From assembly GCA_050433985.1 (NCBI GenBank), contig JBNPWE010000001.1, positions 62,001 through 126,000 on the forward strand: a DNA stretch of 64,000 bases. The letters are read 5' to 3'. The notes beneath the pieces are model-generated. The model worked only from the letters and a program-made list of their open reading frames with translations. It was not told where the DNA came from and made no database searches. This document shows positions 37,167-46,900 of this stretch, in pieces. Both the position numbers and the translations under genes were made by a program. The stretch comes from JACIYW01 sp014359745 (GTDB taxonomy: Bacteria; Pseudomonadota; Alphaproteobacteria; Rhodobacterales; Rhodobacteraceae). Numbering within the stretch: the first letter of the stretch is position 1; each line of letters starts with the position of its first letter.

Positions 37167-38555
37167 ATGGATCCCGTATTTGTGGGCGAGGTCCTGGCCG
37201 GGCTGATGTTTTTCGGGGTGATCGGCATGCTGTTGCTGGGTTATCCTGTGGCCTTCACCCTGGCCGGCACGTCGCTTTTGTTTGCGCTGGCCGGGTGGCA
37301 ATTGGGCGCGTTCGACCCCACGAACCTGTCGGCGATTGCCGGGCGCTATACCGGGTTCATGACCAATGAGGTGCTGGTGGCGGTGCCGCTTTTCATCTTC
37401 ATGGGGGTGATGCTGGAACGGTCGGGCATTGCCGAGCAATTGCTTCTGACCATGGGCAGGCTGTTTGGCCGGGTGCGCGGCGGCCTTGGGTTTTCGGTGA
37501 TCATCGTGGGGGCCCTGCTGGCGGCATCGACGGGGGTGGTCGGGGCCACGGTGGTGACGATGGGGCTGATTTCGCTGCCCGCGATGATCCGGTCGGGCTA
37601 TAGCCCGTCGCTGGCGTCGGGGGTGATCTGCGCGTCGGGCACGCTGGGGCAGATCATTCCGCCTTCGACCGTGCTGATCTTCATGGGCGACATGCTGGCG
37701 GGCATCCATTCGCAGGTGCAGATGGCCAAGGGCAATTTCGCCCCCTCGCCGGTATCGGTGGGCGATCTGTTCGCGGGGGCGTTCATTCCGGGGTTGCTGC
37801 TGGTGCTGCTTTACATGGCCTATGTGGCCTTCAAGGCGATCACCGATCCCGAAAGCTGCCCGGCGACGCCGGTTCCCGCCGCAGAACGTGCCGGCCTGCC
37901 GCGCGAGGTGATGACGGCGCTGGTGCCGCCGCTCTTGTTGATCATTGCCGTGCTCGGGTCGATCCTGGGCGGCATCGCCACCCCCACCGAGGCGGCATCG
38001 GTGGGCGCGGTGGGGGCGACGCTGCTGTCGGCGCTGCGCTGGAAGCTGTCGCTGTCGGTGCTGCGGCAGGTGGCGGTCAGCACCGCCTCGATCACCTCGA
38101 TGGTGTTCGTGATCCTGATGGGCGCGTCGGTGTTTTCGATCGTGTTCCGGCAGATGGGCGGCGACAACCTGGTGCATGAGGTGCTGACCAGCCTGCCCGG
38201 CGGGCTGACCACGGCGGTGGTGATCGTGATGGCGGTGATGTTCGTGCTGGGCTTTATCCTGGACACGTTCGAGATCATCTTCATCATCATTCCGATCACG
38301 GCGCCGGTCTTGCTGAACCTTGGGCTTGATCCGATCTGGCTGGGGGTGATGGTGGGGATGAACCTGCAAACCTCGTTCCTGACGCCGCCATTCGGTTTTG
38401 CGCTGTTCTATCTGCGCGGGGTTGCGCCGCCGTCGCTGTCGACAGGCGCCATCTATCGCGGGGTAGCGCCGCTGGTTCTGTTGCAGATCCTGGCGATGGC
38501 CACCTTGTTCGTGTTTCCCGAACTTGTCACATGGCTGCCAAGCGTGGTGCGCTGA
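37167..38555 (+). CDS. TRAP transporter large permease (DctM type)
   Basis: A 462-residue protein with about 12-13 helices. Family motifs include VAVPLFIFMGVMLERSGIAE, STGVVGATVVTMG, SGTLGQIIPPSTVLIFMGD, TPTEAASVGAVGA and LTPPFGFALFYLRGVAP. The insert around residues 190-200 and the overall pattern fit the mannitol/chloroaromatic (FcbT3-like) branch, usually importing organic acids with sodium. ATG 37167 with CGGAG upstream; a GTG at 37158 overlaps the small-permease stop. A binding protein must be encoded elsewhere. Confidence 0.9.
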   Translation: MDPVFVGEVLAGLMFFGVIGMLLLGYPVAFTLAGTSLLFALAGWQLGAFDPTNLSAIAGRYTGFMTNEVLVAVPLFIFMGVMLERSGIAEQLLLTMGRLFGRVRGGLGFSVIIVGALLAASTGVVGATVVTMGLISLPAMIRSGYSPSLASGVICASGTLGQIIPPSTVLIFMGDMLAGIHSQVQMAKGNFAPSPVSVGDLFAGAFIPGLLLVLLYMAYVAFKAITDPESCPATPVPAAERAGLPREVMTALVPPLLLIIAVLGSILGGIATPTEAASVGAVGATLLSALRWKLSLSVLRQVAVSTASITSMVFVILMGASVFSIVFRQMGGDNLVHEVLTSLPGGLTTAVVIVMAVMFVLGFILDTFEIIFIIIPITAPVLLNLGLDPIWLGVMVGMNLQTSFLTPPFGFALFYLRGVAPPSLSTGAIYRGVAPLVLLQILAMATLFVFPELVTWLPSVVR

Positions 38556-38648
38556 GGCGCAACACCGACGCCCCTCGGCGGTTATGACGCTGGGTCCAGC
38601 CTGCGGGATCAAGCCCCGTGACCGGCGCGCCCACGGCGGGCGCAAGCT

Positions 38649-38671
38649 GCGTATTTGTTCCAAGATGAAGG
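38649..38671 (+). repeat. Dispersed intergenic element, copy G
   Basis: Core GCGTATTT-GTTC-CAAGATGAAGG, sense, downstream of the TRAP large permease. Upstream it shares TGACCGGCGCGC and GGCGGGCGC with copy H, showing the flanking module is part of the element. The gap 38556-39067 holds only this copy, tRNA-Ala and copy H. Confidence 0.8.
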
Positions 38672-38735
38672 GGGAAAGCGTTTTCTTGTGCCGACTTGGG
38701 CGCGCGGATCGGCTGGATCTGGTGGAGGCGGGATC

Positions 38736-38811
<76 letters not shown>

Positions 38812-38904
38812 ATGGGCGCGGTGTTTCGCGCATCGGTGCGGGGAAGTCAAGCGGATGGCGCGCTGCGGGAGGCAGGAATTCGTACCCCCGGATGCCGATG
38901 AGCG

Positions 38905-39040
38905 CGGATTTCAGCCGTCGGGTTCACCCCCCTGACCGGCGCGCGCAGGGCGGGCGCGGGAGATGAGTATTTTTTTCGAGAGGATGGGAAAGAGCGGTTT
39001 TTTGTGCGGTCAGGGTGAGGGTCTGGTTGCGCGCAACACC
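38905..39040 (+). repeat. Long dispersed intergenic element, copy H
   Basis: Core GAGTATTT-TTTT-CGAGAGGATGG at 38965-38987 followed by six T at 38998-39003. Alignable end to end with copy B (11315-11450). Unlike most copies it is antisense to the neighbouring gene (the XRE-cupin regulator on the minus strand). Confidence 0.85.
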
Positions 39041-39067
39041 CGCCGGATAGCGGCCGGGAAGCCCGGT

Positions 39068-39703
39068 TCAGATCAGTGAGGTCACCCACAGGATCGTCGC
39101 ATCCTCATCGCTGAGGGATATGACGTTATGGCCCATGGTGGCGTCATAATAGGCGCTGTCGCCGCGGCGCATGTCGGCCGGTTCGTAGAATTCGGTGTAA
39201 AGCCGGATGGCGCCGGTCAGCACATACAGGAATTCCTCGCCCTCGTGGCGCACCCAGCCGTCGAATTCGGCGATGTCGCGGGCGCGGATGCGGGCGCGGT
39301 AGGGCAGCATCTGCTTGCGTGTCAGGCCCGAGGCCAGCAATTCGTGTTCATAGGTCACGGTTGCCTGTGGCTGCCCGGTGCCCGCGCGGGTCAGCGCCAT
39401 GCGCCCGTTGGCCTGCGGGCGCGCGGCGGGGGTGAAAAGCTGCGGCACCGAGATGGCAAGCCCGGTTGCCAGCTTTTTCAGCGCCTCGTAGGTGGGCGAC
39501 ATCTGGCCGTTCTCGATCTTGGAGAGGGTAGAGCGCGCCAGCCCGGCATGGGCGGCGGCCTGTTCCAGCGTCCAGCCATGCGCCTTGCGCAATTCGCGCA
39601 CCCGCGCGCCAAGGTTCAGCGGCTCTGGCGCGGCCTCTTGCCCGGTCTCGCGGGCGATGCGGATGATGCGCGTCTGATCGCGGGTCTGATCGTTGTCGGC
39701 CAT
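39068..39703 (-). CDS. XRE family regulator with C-terminal cupin
   Basis: The protein has 211 residues: a disordered basic start, a helix-turn-helix around residues 30-85 (LGARVRELRKAHGWTLEQAA, then GLARSTLSKIENGQMSPTYE), a linker, and a cupin fold around 130-205 with WVRHEGEEFLYVLTGAIRLY and DSAYYDATMGHNVI. This HTH_3-cupin architecture is common in regulators of small-metabolite catabolism. It is divergent from the acyl-CoA ligase operon with 65 bases between starts, so autoregulation and control of that operon is the natural guess. Start at ATG 39703 without a strong ribosome site. Confidence 0.9.
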   Translation of the reverse strand: MADNDQTRDQTRIIRIARETGQEAAPEPLNLGARVRELRKAHGWTLEQAAAHAGLARSTLSKIENGQMSPTYEALKKLATGLAISVPQLFTPAARPQANGRMALTRAGTGQPQATVTYEHELLASGLTRKQMLPYRARIRARDIAEFDGWVRHEGEEFLYVLTGAIRLYTEFYEPADMRRGDSAYYDATMGHNVISLSDEDATILWVTSLI

Positions 39704-39768
39704 GGCGGGGCTTTTGCGACAATTCGCGCGGGCTTGCAACCGCGCACACGCGGGGGTAGCCATTCGGG

Positions 39769-41304
39769 ATGCTTTCGATCTTTGATGGCGGTGCGCCGCC
39801 TGCCTGTCCGTCGCCCTACAACCTTGCCGCGGATGTGCTGTCGGGGGCAGCCGCGCATCCCGACAAGCCGGCACTGGTGGTCATGCATCCCGACCGGGCC
39901 GAAAGCTGGACCCATGCCGGGTTGGAGGCCGCGGTGCGCGCCACCGGCGGCGCGCTGTTGGCCATGGGCCTGTGCCCCGGTGACAGGGTGCTGATGCGGC
40001 TGGGAAATTCGGTGGATTTCCCGATCCTGTTTCTGGGGGCGATCGCGGCCGGGCTGGTGCCGGTGCCGACATCGGCGCAACTGACCGCGCCAGAGGTGAC
40101 GCGCATGGCCGCGATCGTGACACCGGCGCTGGTGGTGGCCGCACCCGGCGTTGCCCTGCCCGATGCGCCCGGTTGCAGGGTGGTTGCGGCCGCCGACCTC
40201 GGGGTCGCGCGGCGCGGCGCGGCGCCGTGTACTTACGCCATGGGGGCGCCCGACCGGCTGGCCTATCTCATCTTCACCTCGGGCACCTCGGGGGCGGCGC
40301 GGGCGGTGATGCACGCCCACCGCGCGGTGCGCGCCCGGCGGATGATGTGGCGGGGATGGTATGATCTGCGCCCCGATGACCGGCTGATGCACGCCGGGGC
40401 CTTCAACTGGACCTATACGCTGGGCACCGGGTTGCTTGACCCCTGGGCAGCGGGTGCGACCGCGCTGATCCCCGGCACGGGTGTGGGGATTGACCGGCTG
40501 GCCGGGATGCTGCGCGATCACCGGGCAACGATCCTGGCCGCAGCCCCTGGCGTCTTTCGGCAGATGCTGCGCGGGTGCGGGGGGGCGGAGCTGCCCGCGC
40601 TGCGCCACGCCCTTTCGGCGGGCGAGGCGCTGCCCCGATCGATCCGCGATGCCTGGCAGGCCGCCACCGGCACCGCCATGCACGAGGCGCTGGGCCTGTC
40701 TGAATGTTCGACCTTCCTGTCGGGATCGCCCGCGCGCCCGGCCCCCGACGGCACCTGTGGCTATCCGCAGCCGGGGCGGCGCATCGCGGTTCTGGATGCG
40801 GGCGGCGCGCCGGTGCCCCGCGGCGCCCCTGGCACGCTGGCCATCCACCGGTCTGATCCGGGGCTGTTTCTGGGCTATTTTGGCGATGAGGCGGAAACAA
40901 ACGCCAAATTCACCGGCGATTGGTTCCTGACGGGCGACACCGTGACCATGGCCGCAGACGGCGCCATCCGGTATATGGGCCGCAATGACGACATGATGAA
41001 TGCCGGCGGCTTCCGGGTATCGCCCATCGATGTCGAGGCGGTTCTGACCAGCCATCCGGCCATCGCCGAATGCGCGGTGACCGAAATCCGGGTCAAGGCC
41101 GACGCGACGGTGATCGCGGCCTTTTATGTGGCCGCAGCGCCCATAGATGATCAGGAACTGGAAAGTTTTGCAGCCGCGCGCCTGGCCCGGTACAAGCAAC
41201 CCCGGATCTACCGCGCCGTCACCGCGATTCCCCGGAATGCGAACGGCAAGATAAACCGCAGAATCCTGCGCGAAACCCACGAGGCCCACGATGATCAAGC
41301 TTGA
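39769..41304 (+). CDS. AMP-forming acyl-CoA ligase, benzoate-CoA-ligase-like
   Basis: A 511-residue ANL-superfamily enzyme. The ATP loop YLIFTSGTSGAARAVMHAHR is near residues 164-183, the ALGLSECSTFLSG segment follows, FLTGDTVTMAADG and MGRNDDMMNAGGFRVSP mark the hinge, and the catalytic Lys is in NANGKINRRIL at the end. The pattern is closest to aryl or short-chain acyl-CoA ligases; the acid is not identifiable. It overlaps the next gene by 14 bases and is divergent from an XRE-cupin regulator. Confidence 0.88.
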   Translation: MLSIFDGGAPPACPSPYNLAADVLSGAAAHPDKPALVVMHPDRAESWTHAGLEAAVRATGGALLAMGLCPGDRVLMRLGNSVDFPILFLGAIAAGLVPVPTSAQLTAPEVTRMAAIVTPALVVAAPGVALPDAPGCRVVAAADLGVARRGAAPCTYAMGAPDRLAYLIFTSGTSGAARAVMHAHRAVRARRMMWRGWYDLRPDDRLMHAGAFNWTYTLGTGLLDPWAAGATALIPGTGVGIDRLAGMLRDHRATILAAAPGVFRQMLRGCGGAELPALRHALSAGEALPRSIRDAWQAATGTAMHEALGLSECSTFLSGSPARPAPDGTCGYPQPGRRIAVLDAGGAPVPRGAPGTLAIHRSDPGLFLGYFGDEAETNAKFTGDWFLTGDTVTMAADGAIRYMGRNDDMMNAGGFRVSPIDVEAVLTSHPAIAECAVTEIRVKADATVIAAFYVAAAPIDDQELESFAAARLARYKQPRIYRAVTAIPRNANGKINRRILRETHEAHDDQA

Positions 41305-41995
41305 TATCCTCTCCGATCCGATCTGCCCCTGGTGCTATATCGGAAAGGCGCATCTTGACCGGGCGCTGGCCGCGCATCCCGATCACCCGTTCATCATCGA
41401 ATGGCACCCGTTCCAGTTGAACCCCGACATGCCGCCCGAAGGGATGGACCGGCGCGATTACCTGGAAGCGAAATTCGGCGGCAAGGCCAATGCCGCCAAG
41501 GTCTACGGCCGGATCGAGGATGCGGCCCGCGCCGCAGGCCTCAACATCGATTTCAGCCTGATGCAGCGCACGCCCAACACCATCAACGCCCATCGCCTGA
41601 TCCATTGGGCCGGGCTGGAAGGGTTGCAAACCCCGGTGGTGACGGGTCTTTTCAAGGCCTATTTCGAAGAGGGCCGCGATATCGGCGATACCGAGGTTCT
41701 GGTGGCGATCGCAACCGGGGCCGGGCTTGACGGGGCGATGGTGCGCACGCTTCTGGCGGGCGAGGCCGATAGCGAAGATATCCGCGCCCGCGACGCCCAC
41801 GCCCGCAATCGCGGCGTCAGCGGCGTGCCCACCTTCATTCTGGCCAGCCAGCATGTGCTGACCGGCGCCCAGCCGCCCGAGGTCTGGGGCCAGGTCATCG
41901 ACCAGATCGCCGCGCAGCTTGAACAGCCGCAAGATAGCGCCCGGACGGCAACCCAGACTGTCGGCCAGACTGCCGGCCAGACTGCGGAACGGTGA
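41291..41995 (+). CDS. DsbA family (FrnE-like) oxidoreductase
   Basis: A 234-residue cytoplasmic DsbA-fold protein: ILSDPICPWCYIGK with the CPWC redox pair near residue 12-15, a helical insertion, and GVSGVPTFIL carrying the cis-proline. No signal peptide. Related enzymes include FrnE and 2-hydroxychromene-2-carboxylate isomerase-like proteins. It overlaps the ligase gene and shares GTGA with the MFS gene. The C-terminal tail TQTVGQTAGQTAER is encoded by a 12-base tandem repeat (41954-41987), probably a recent slippage expansion. Confidence 0.9.
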   Translation: MIKLDILSDPICPWCYIGKAHLDRALAAHPDHPFIIEWHPFQLNPDMPPEGMDRRDYLEAKFGGKANAAKVYGRIEDAARAAGLNIDFSLMQRTPNTINAHRLIHWAGLEGLQTPVVTGLFKAYFEEGRDIGDTEVLVAIATGAGLDGAMVRTLLAGEADSEDIRARDAHARNRGVSGVPTFILASQHVLTGAQPPEVWGQVIDQIAAQLEQPQDSARTATQTVGQTAGQTAER

Positions 41996-43254
41996 CGGCA
42001 CCCTTGACCGGAACCACGCCCCCCAAACCCGCCCCGGTCGCCCGCCCGGCGCTGGCCTTTGGCGAATTCGTCACCATGATGGCCCTCTTGATGTCGCTGA
42101 TGGCGCTGTCCATCGACGCGATGTTGCCCGCGCTGCCCGAGATCGCCCGCGACGTGACGCCTGCCGCGCCCAATCTGGCGCAACTGGTGATCCCGTTCTT
42201 CCTGCTGGGGGTCGGGCTGGGCACGATTTTGATGGGGCCCCTGTCGGATACGTTCGGGCGCAAGCCGGTGATCGTTCTGGGCGTCGGGATCTATATCGCC
42301 GCATCGCTGCTGGCCTCGGCATCGCAAGGGCTGGGAATGCTGTTGCTGGCGCGGGTGCTGGAAGGGGTAGGCATTGCCGCCCCCCGCATCGCCGGGATCG
42401 CACTGGTGCGCGATATCTATGCGGGGCGGCGCATGGCGCAGGTCATGTCAATCGTGATGACCATCTTCATCGTGGTGCCGGCGGCGGCGCCGTTTCTGGG
42501 CCAAGGGGTGATCTGGCTGGCGGGGTGGCGCGCGGTGTTCCTGGCCTTTGTCGTGATCGGCATGCTGGCGCTTTTGTGGCTGGGGCTGCGCCAGCCCGAA
42601 ACCCTGCCCGCGGCGCGGCGCCGGGCGTTCCGCCCAAGGGACATCATCGCCGCCGCGCGCGAAGTGGTCAGCAACCGCCTGGTGCTGTTGTACATGGCCG
42701 CGCTCAGCCTTGGCTTTGGCCAGATGTTCGGGTTGCTGTCGACGGCACAACCCATCTATGATGTCGCGTTCAACCGGGCCGCCAGCTTTCCGGCCTGGTT
42801 CGCGCTGATGGCGCTGATCGCGGGCACGGCCGGGCTGGTGAATGCGGCGTTCGTGATGCGGCTGGGCATGCGCCGGATCGTGGCCGCGGCCTTTACCGCG
42901 CAAAGCCTGATATCGGGGGTCATGGTACTGGCCTGGGGCGGCGGGTTGGTGCCGGCCGACATCGGCTTTGCGGTGTTCTTTGCGTGGTCTACCAGCGTGT
43001 TCTTCATGGCGGGCGTGGTCTTTGGCAATCTCAACGCGCTTTGCCTTGAACCGCTTGGCCATATCGCCGGGGTCGCGGCCTCGATCGTGGGGGCGGTATC
43101 GACCACCTGCGCGGTGCTGGTCGCCATCCCGATCGGCCTGGCCTTCGATGGCACCCCCTTTCCCTTGATGATCAGCATATTCATCTGTTCCTCTGTGGCG
43201 ATGTTGGTGATGCGGGCAACGCGGCGCGCTGAAACATCCTTCCCGAAGGGGTGA
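41992..43254 (+). CDS. Bcr/CflA-type MFS efflux transporter
   Basis: A 420-residue, 12-helix major facilitator. The drug:H+ antiporter segments are visible: LSIDAMLPALPEIARD in helix 1, GPLSDTFGRKPVIVLG between helices 2 and 3, and ARVLEGVGIAAPRIAGIALVRDIY in helix 4-5. GTG start overlaps the DsbA-like stop by four bases. As the third gene of the ligase operon it may export the operon's substrate or a related toxic acid. Confidence 0.9.
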   Translation: MTAPLTGTTPPKPAPVARPALAFGEFVTMMALLMSLMALSIDAMLPALPEIARDVTPAAPNLAQLVIPFFLLGVGLGTILMGPLSDTFGRKPVIVLGVGIYIAASLLASASQGLGMLLLARVLEGVGIAAPRIAGIALVRDIYAGRRMAQVMSIVMTIFIVVPAAAPFLGQGVIWLAGWRAVFLAFVVIGMLALLWLGLRQPETLPAARRRAFRPRDIIAAAREVVSNRLVLLYMAALSLGFGQMFGLLSTAQPIYDVAFNRAASFPAWFALMALIAGTAGLVNAAFVMRLGMRRIVAAAFTAQSLISGVMVLAWGGGLVPADIGFAVFFAWSTSVFFMAGVVFGNLNALCLEPLGHIAGVAASIVGAVSTTCAVLVAIPIGLAFDGTPFPLMISIFICSSVAMLVMRATRRAETSFPKG

Positions 43255-43314
43255 TTTGCATGCGGGCCGGGGGCTGTTAATCCTTTGGCCGTCACTCAAG
43301 CAAAGGAATGCACC

Positions 43315-43851
43315 ATGTTGCTACCTCGCACCAGAACCCCCGATCTCGACTTGCCGCTGGTTGGCGGCGGCCGGTTCAAACTGTCGGCCGAAACCAACAC
43401 GCGCGGCACGCTGGTTGTCGCCTATCGCGGCCTGCATTGCCCGATCTGCGCGGGCTACCTCAAGGAACTCGATCGGCTGACCCCCGACTTCAACGAACGC
43501 GGCGTCGGCACCTTCGCCTTCAGCTCTGACGGGGCCGAACGCGCCGAGGAAATGGCGAAAAAGGTCGATGGCAGCCACCTGCGCCTGGGCTATGATTTCC
43601 CGCTGAGCGCCGCGCGCGACTGGAACCTGTGGCTGTCAACGGGTATCGGCAAAACCGGCGCGGGCGTCGAGGAACCCGATATCTTCATCGAACCGGGCCT
43701 TTACATGATCAACGCCGACCAGACGCTCTATTTCGCCTCGGTGCAAACCATGCCCTTCGTGCGGCCGGGCTTTGCCGATCTGCTGAAAGCGCTTGATTAC
43801 GTGATTTCCAAGAACTACCCCGCACGCGGCGAATACGCGGGCGATCTCTGA
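43315..43851 (+). CDS. Peroxiredoxin-like (AhpC/TSA fold) protein
   Basis: A 178-residue thioredoxin-fold protein with GLHCPICAGYLKELDRL, giving Cys42 and Cys45 as a CxxC pair in place of the usual T-x-x-C peroxidatic motif, then FAFSSDGAERAEEMA and a long C-terminal helix. It could be a peroxiredoxin or a thiol reductase. ATG 43315 follows AAAGGA; an upstream TTG is unlikely. Two hairpins follow its stop. Confidence 0.82.
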   Translation: MLLPRTRTPDLDLPLVGGGRFKLSAETNTRGTLVVAYRGLHCPICAGYLKELDRLTPDFNERGVGTFAFSSDGAERAEEMAKKVDGSHLRLGYDFPLSAARDWNLWLSTGIGKTGAGVEEPDIFIEPGLYMINADQTLYFASVQTMPFVRPGFADLLKALDYVISKNYPARGEYAGDL

Positions 43852-43852
43852 T

Positions 43853-43892
43853 CCCTGCAACGCAGCAGGGGGGAAGGCCAGAACCTTCCCCC
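43853..43892 (+). terminator. Two consecutive hairpins after the peroxiredoxin gene
   Basis: CCCTGC-AACGCA-GCAGGG (43853-43870) is followed by GGGGGAAGG-CCAGAA-CCTTCCCCC (43869-43892, nine base pairs). They lie between convergent genes, so could stop transcription from both sides, though neither strand has a U-run after the stem. Confidence 0.5.
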
Positions 43893-43940
43893 ATCCTCTC
43901 GACCCAAATACTCCCGCGCGGAGCGCTCCCGCACCCGCCA
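43891..43940 (-). repeat. Dispersed intergenic element, copy I
   Basis: On the minus strand the palindrome GGAGCGCTCC (43929-43920) precedes the core GAGTATTT-GGGT-CGAGAGGATGG. It lies downstream of mfd in sense. The hairpin module matches copy D. Confidence 0.85.
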
Positions 43941-43956
43941 CCAGCGCCAGACCGGG

Positions 43957-46900
43957 CTATTTCGCGCCAGCCTTTGCGCCCGCCTCGGCCTTCTCGGCCA
44001 GATCGCGGGCGATGGCATAGGCGCCGCGCACCTTTTCCTTGTCGCTTGACCAGTCGCGCCGCACGACAATCTTGTTGTCGCGCACCTTGGCCAGCCCGTT
44101 TTCGGCATGCAGAAATTCCACCAGCCCGGCGGGATTGGCGAATTTGTCGTTATGAAACTGCACCGTCGCCCCTTTCGGCCCACCGTCAAGCCGCGCGATG
44201 CCCGCGCGTTTGCACATCGCCTTGATGCGGATCACGGTCAGCAGCGTGTTCACCTCGCGCGGGACGGGGCCGAAACGGTCGATCAGTTCCGCCGCGAACC
44301 CTTCCAGTTCCACCCGCGTCGTCAGATGCGACAGGCGGCGATAAAGGCCCAGCCGCACATCCAGATCGGGCACATAGCCTTCCGGGATCAGCACCGGCAG
44401 GCCAAGGTTGATCGCGGGCGCCCAGTGTTCGTCGCCCGCATCCAGCCCCGCCACCTCTCCCGATTTGATCTTGGCGATCGTCTCTTCCAGAAGCTGCTGA
44501 TAAAGTTCGTATCCCACCTCGCGGATATGGCCCGATTGTTCCTCGCCGACCAGATTGCCCGCCCCGCGCAGATCCATATCCTGCGCCGCCAGCGAAAACC
44601 CGGCGCCAAGGCTGTCAAGGCTGCCCAAAAGCCGCAGCCGCTTGGCCGCCGCGGGCGTCAGCACGGCGCGGGGTTTGGTGGTCAGAAAACAATAGGCGCG
44701 GGTCTTGGCGCGGCCCACCCGGCCGCGGATCTGATAAAGCTGGCTTAGCCCGAACATATCGGCGCGGTGCACGATCATCGTGTTCGCGGTCGGAATATCC
44801 AGACCGGATTCAACGATGGAGGTGGACAGCAGCACATCATATTTGCCGTCGTAAAAGGCGTTCATCCGGTCATCGAGCGTGCCCGCCGCCATCTGCCCAT
44901 GCGCCAGCACATAACTGACCTCTGGCACCTGATCGCGCAGGAAATCCTCTATCTCGGGCAGATCGGCAATGCGGGGCGCCACGATGAACGATTGCCCGCC
45001 CCGGTAATGTTCGCGCAACAGCGCCTCGCGCAGCGTCAGCGTGTCCCATTCCGACACATAGGTGCGGATCGCCAGCCGGTCGACGGGCGGGGTGCCGATG
45101 ATCGACAGATCCCGCACCCCGGTCAGCGACATCTGCAGCGTGCGCGGAATCGGTGTCGCGGTCAGCGTCAGCACATGGATTTCCGAGCGCAGATCCTTCA
45201 GCCGTTCCTTGTGGGAAACGCCGAAATGCTGTTCCTCGTCGATGATCAAAAGGCCGAGGTTCCGGAACTTCACCCCCTTGGCCAAAAGCGCATGGGTTCC
45301 GATGCAGATATCGACCGTGCCATCGGCCAGCCCCGCGCGCGTGTCCGCCGCCGCCTTGGCCGACACGAACCGCGACAGGGGCCGCAGTTGCAGCGGCAAC
45401 CCGCGAAACCGTTCCTTGAAACTTTGATAATGCTGGCGCGCCAGCAAGGTTGTGGGTGCGATCACCGCCACCTGTTGGCCCGCCATCGCCGCCACGAAAG
45501 CCGCGCGCATCGCCACTTCGGTCTTGCCAAAGCCCACATCGCCCACGATCAGCCGATCCATCGGTCGGCCTGATCCCAGATCACCCAGCACATCGGCGAT
45601 CGCCGTCAACTGATCATCGGTTTCCTGAAACGGAAAGCGGGCGCAAAACGCATCCCACAGCCCGGCGGGCGGCTCGATGATCGGGGCGTGGCGCAACTGC
45701 CGTTCGGCGGCGATGCGGATCAGCTTGTCGGCGATTTCGCGGATACGTTCCTTCAGCCGCGCCTTGCGCGCCTGCCAAGCGCCGCCGCCAAGCTTGTCAA
45801 GCAGCCCCTCTTCATGGCCGAAACGCGACAGAAGCTCGATGTTTTCCACCGGCAGATACAGCCGGTCGCCCCCCGCATATTCCAGCGCGATACATTCATG
45901 CGGCGCGCCCATCGCGGTGATGGTTTCCAGCCCGGTATAGCGCCCGACCCCGTGATCGACATGCACGATCAGATCGCCGGGCGACAGGCTTTGCGCCTCT
46001 GTCAGGAAATTCTCGGCCTTGCGGCGTTTTTTCGGGGCGCGGATCAGCCGGTCGCCCAGCACGTCCTGTTCGGATATCACCACCAGCCCCGGCCCGGTGA
46101 ACCCGTGTTCCAGCGCCCAGACCGCCAGAAAAAGCCCGCCCTTGCCCTGGGGCACGTCGCGGATATCGGTGATCGGCACCGCCCCTTCGACCCCCTCATC
46201 GGCGATCAGCCCCGACAGGCGTTCGCGCGCGCCTTCGGAATAGCTGGCAATCACCACCTGCCCGCTTTGCCGCATCGCCTTGATGTGACCGGCCAGTGCC
46301 CCGAACAGGCTGACGTTTTCCAACTGCCGCTCGGGCGCGAAATTGCGGCCGATCCGCCCGCCCGCATCCAGCACCCCCAAACCGGGGCTTTGCGGCAGCG
46401 GTTGCAACTGCACCACGCGGCTGTCGGCCAGCGCCGCCTGCCATCCGGCATCGTCAAGATACAGCAGGTCCGGCGCGCAGGGTTTGTAAACCGAATCGAG
46501 CCGCCCCCTGGCGCCCATCGCCTCGCGCCGGTTCTCATATTGGTCGGCGATCCCGTCCCAACGCGCCAGTCGCGCGGGCGTGACCTGATCGTCCAGCATC
46601 ACCGACGCGCCCGGCAGATAGTCGAATATCGTTTCCAGCCGGTCGTGAAAGAACGGCAGCCAATGTTCCATGCCCTGATGCTTGCGCCCGGCGCTGACCG
46701 CCTCGTAAAGCGGATCGTCGCTGCCTGCGGCGCCAAATTCCACCCGGTAATTCTGCCGGAACCGGGTGATTGCCGCCTCGTCCAGGATCACCTCTGACAC
46801 CGGCGCAAGGTCTACGCGGTCCAGCTTTTGAATGGTGCGCTGCGTGCCGGGATCAAACCGCCGCGCCCCGTCCAGCACATCGCCAAAGAAATCCAGCCGC

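Noticed and set aside
43853..43892. Intrinsic terminator with U-tract
   Set aside because: The stems are strong but no T-run follows on either strand, so I list them only as terminator-like.
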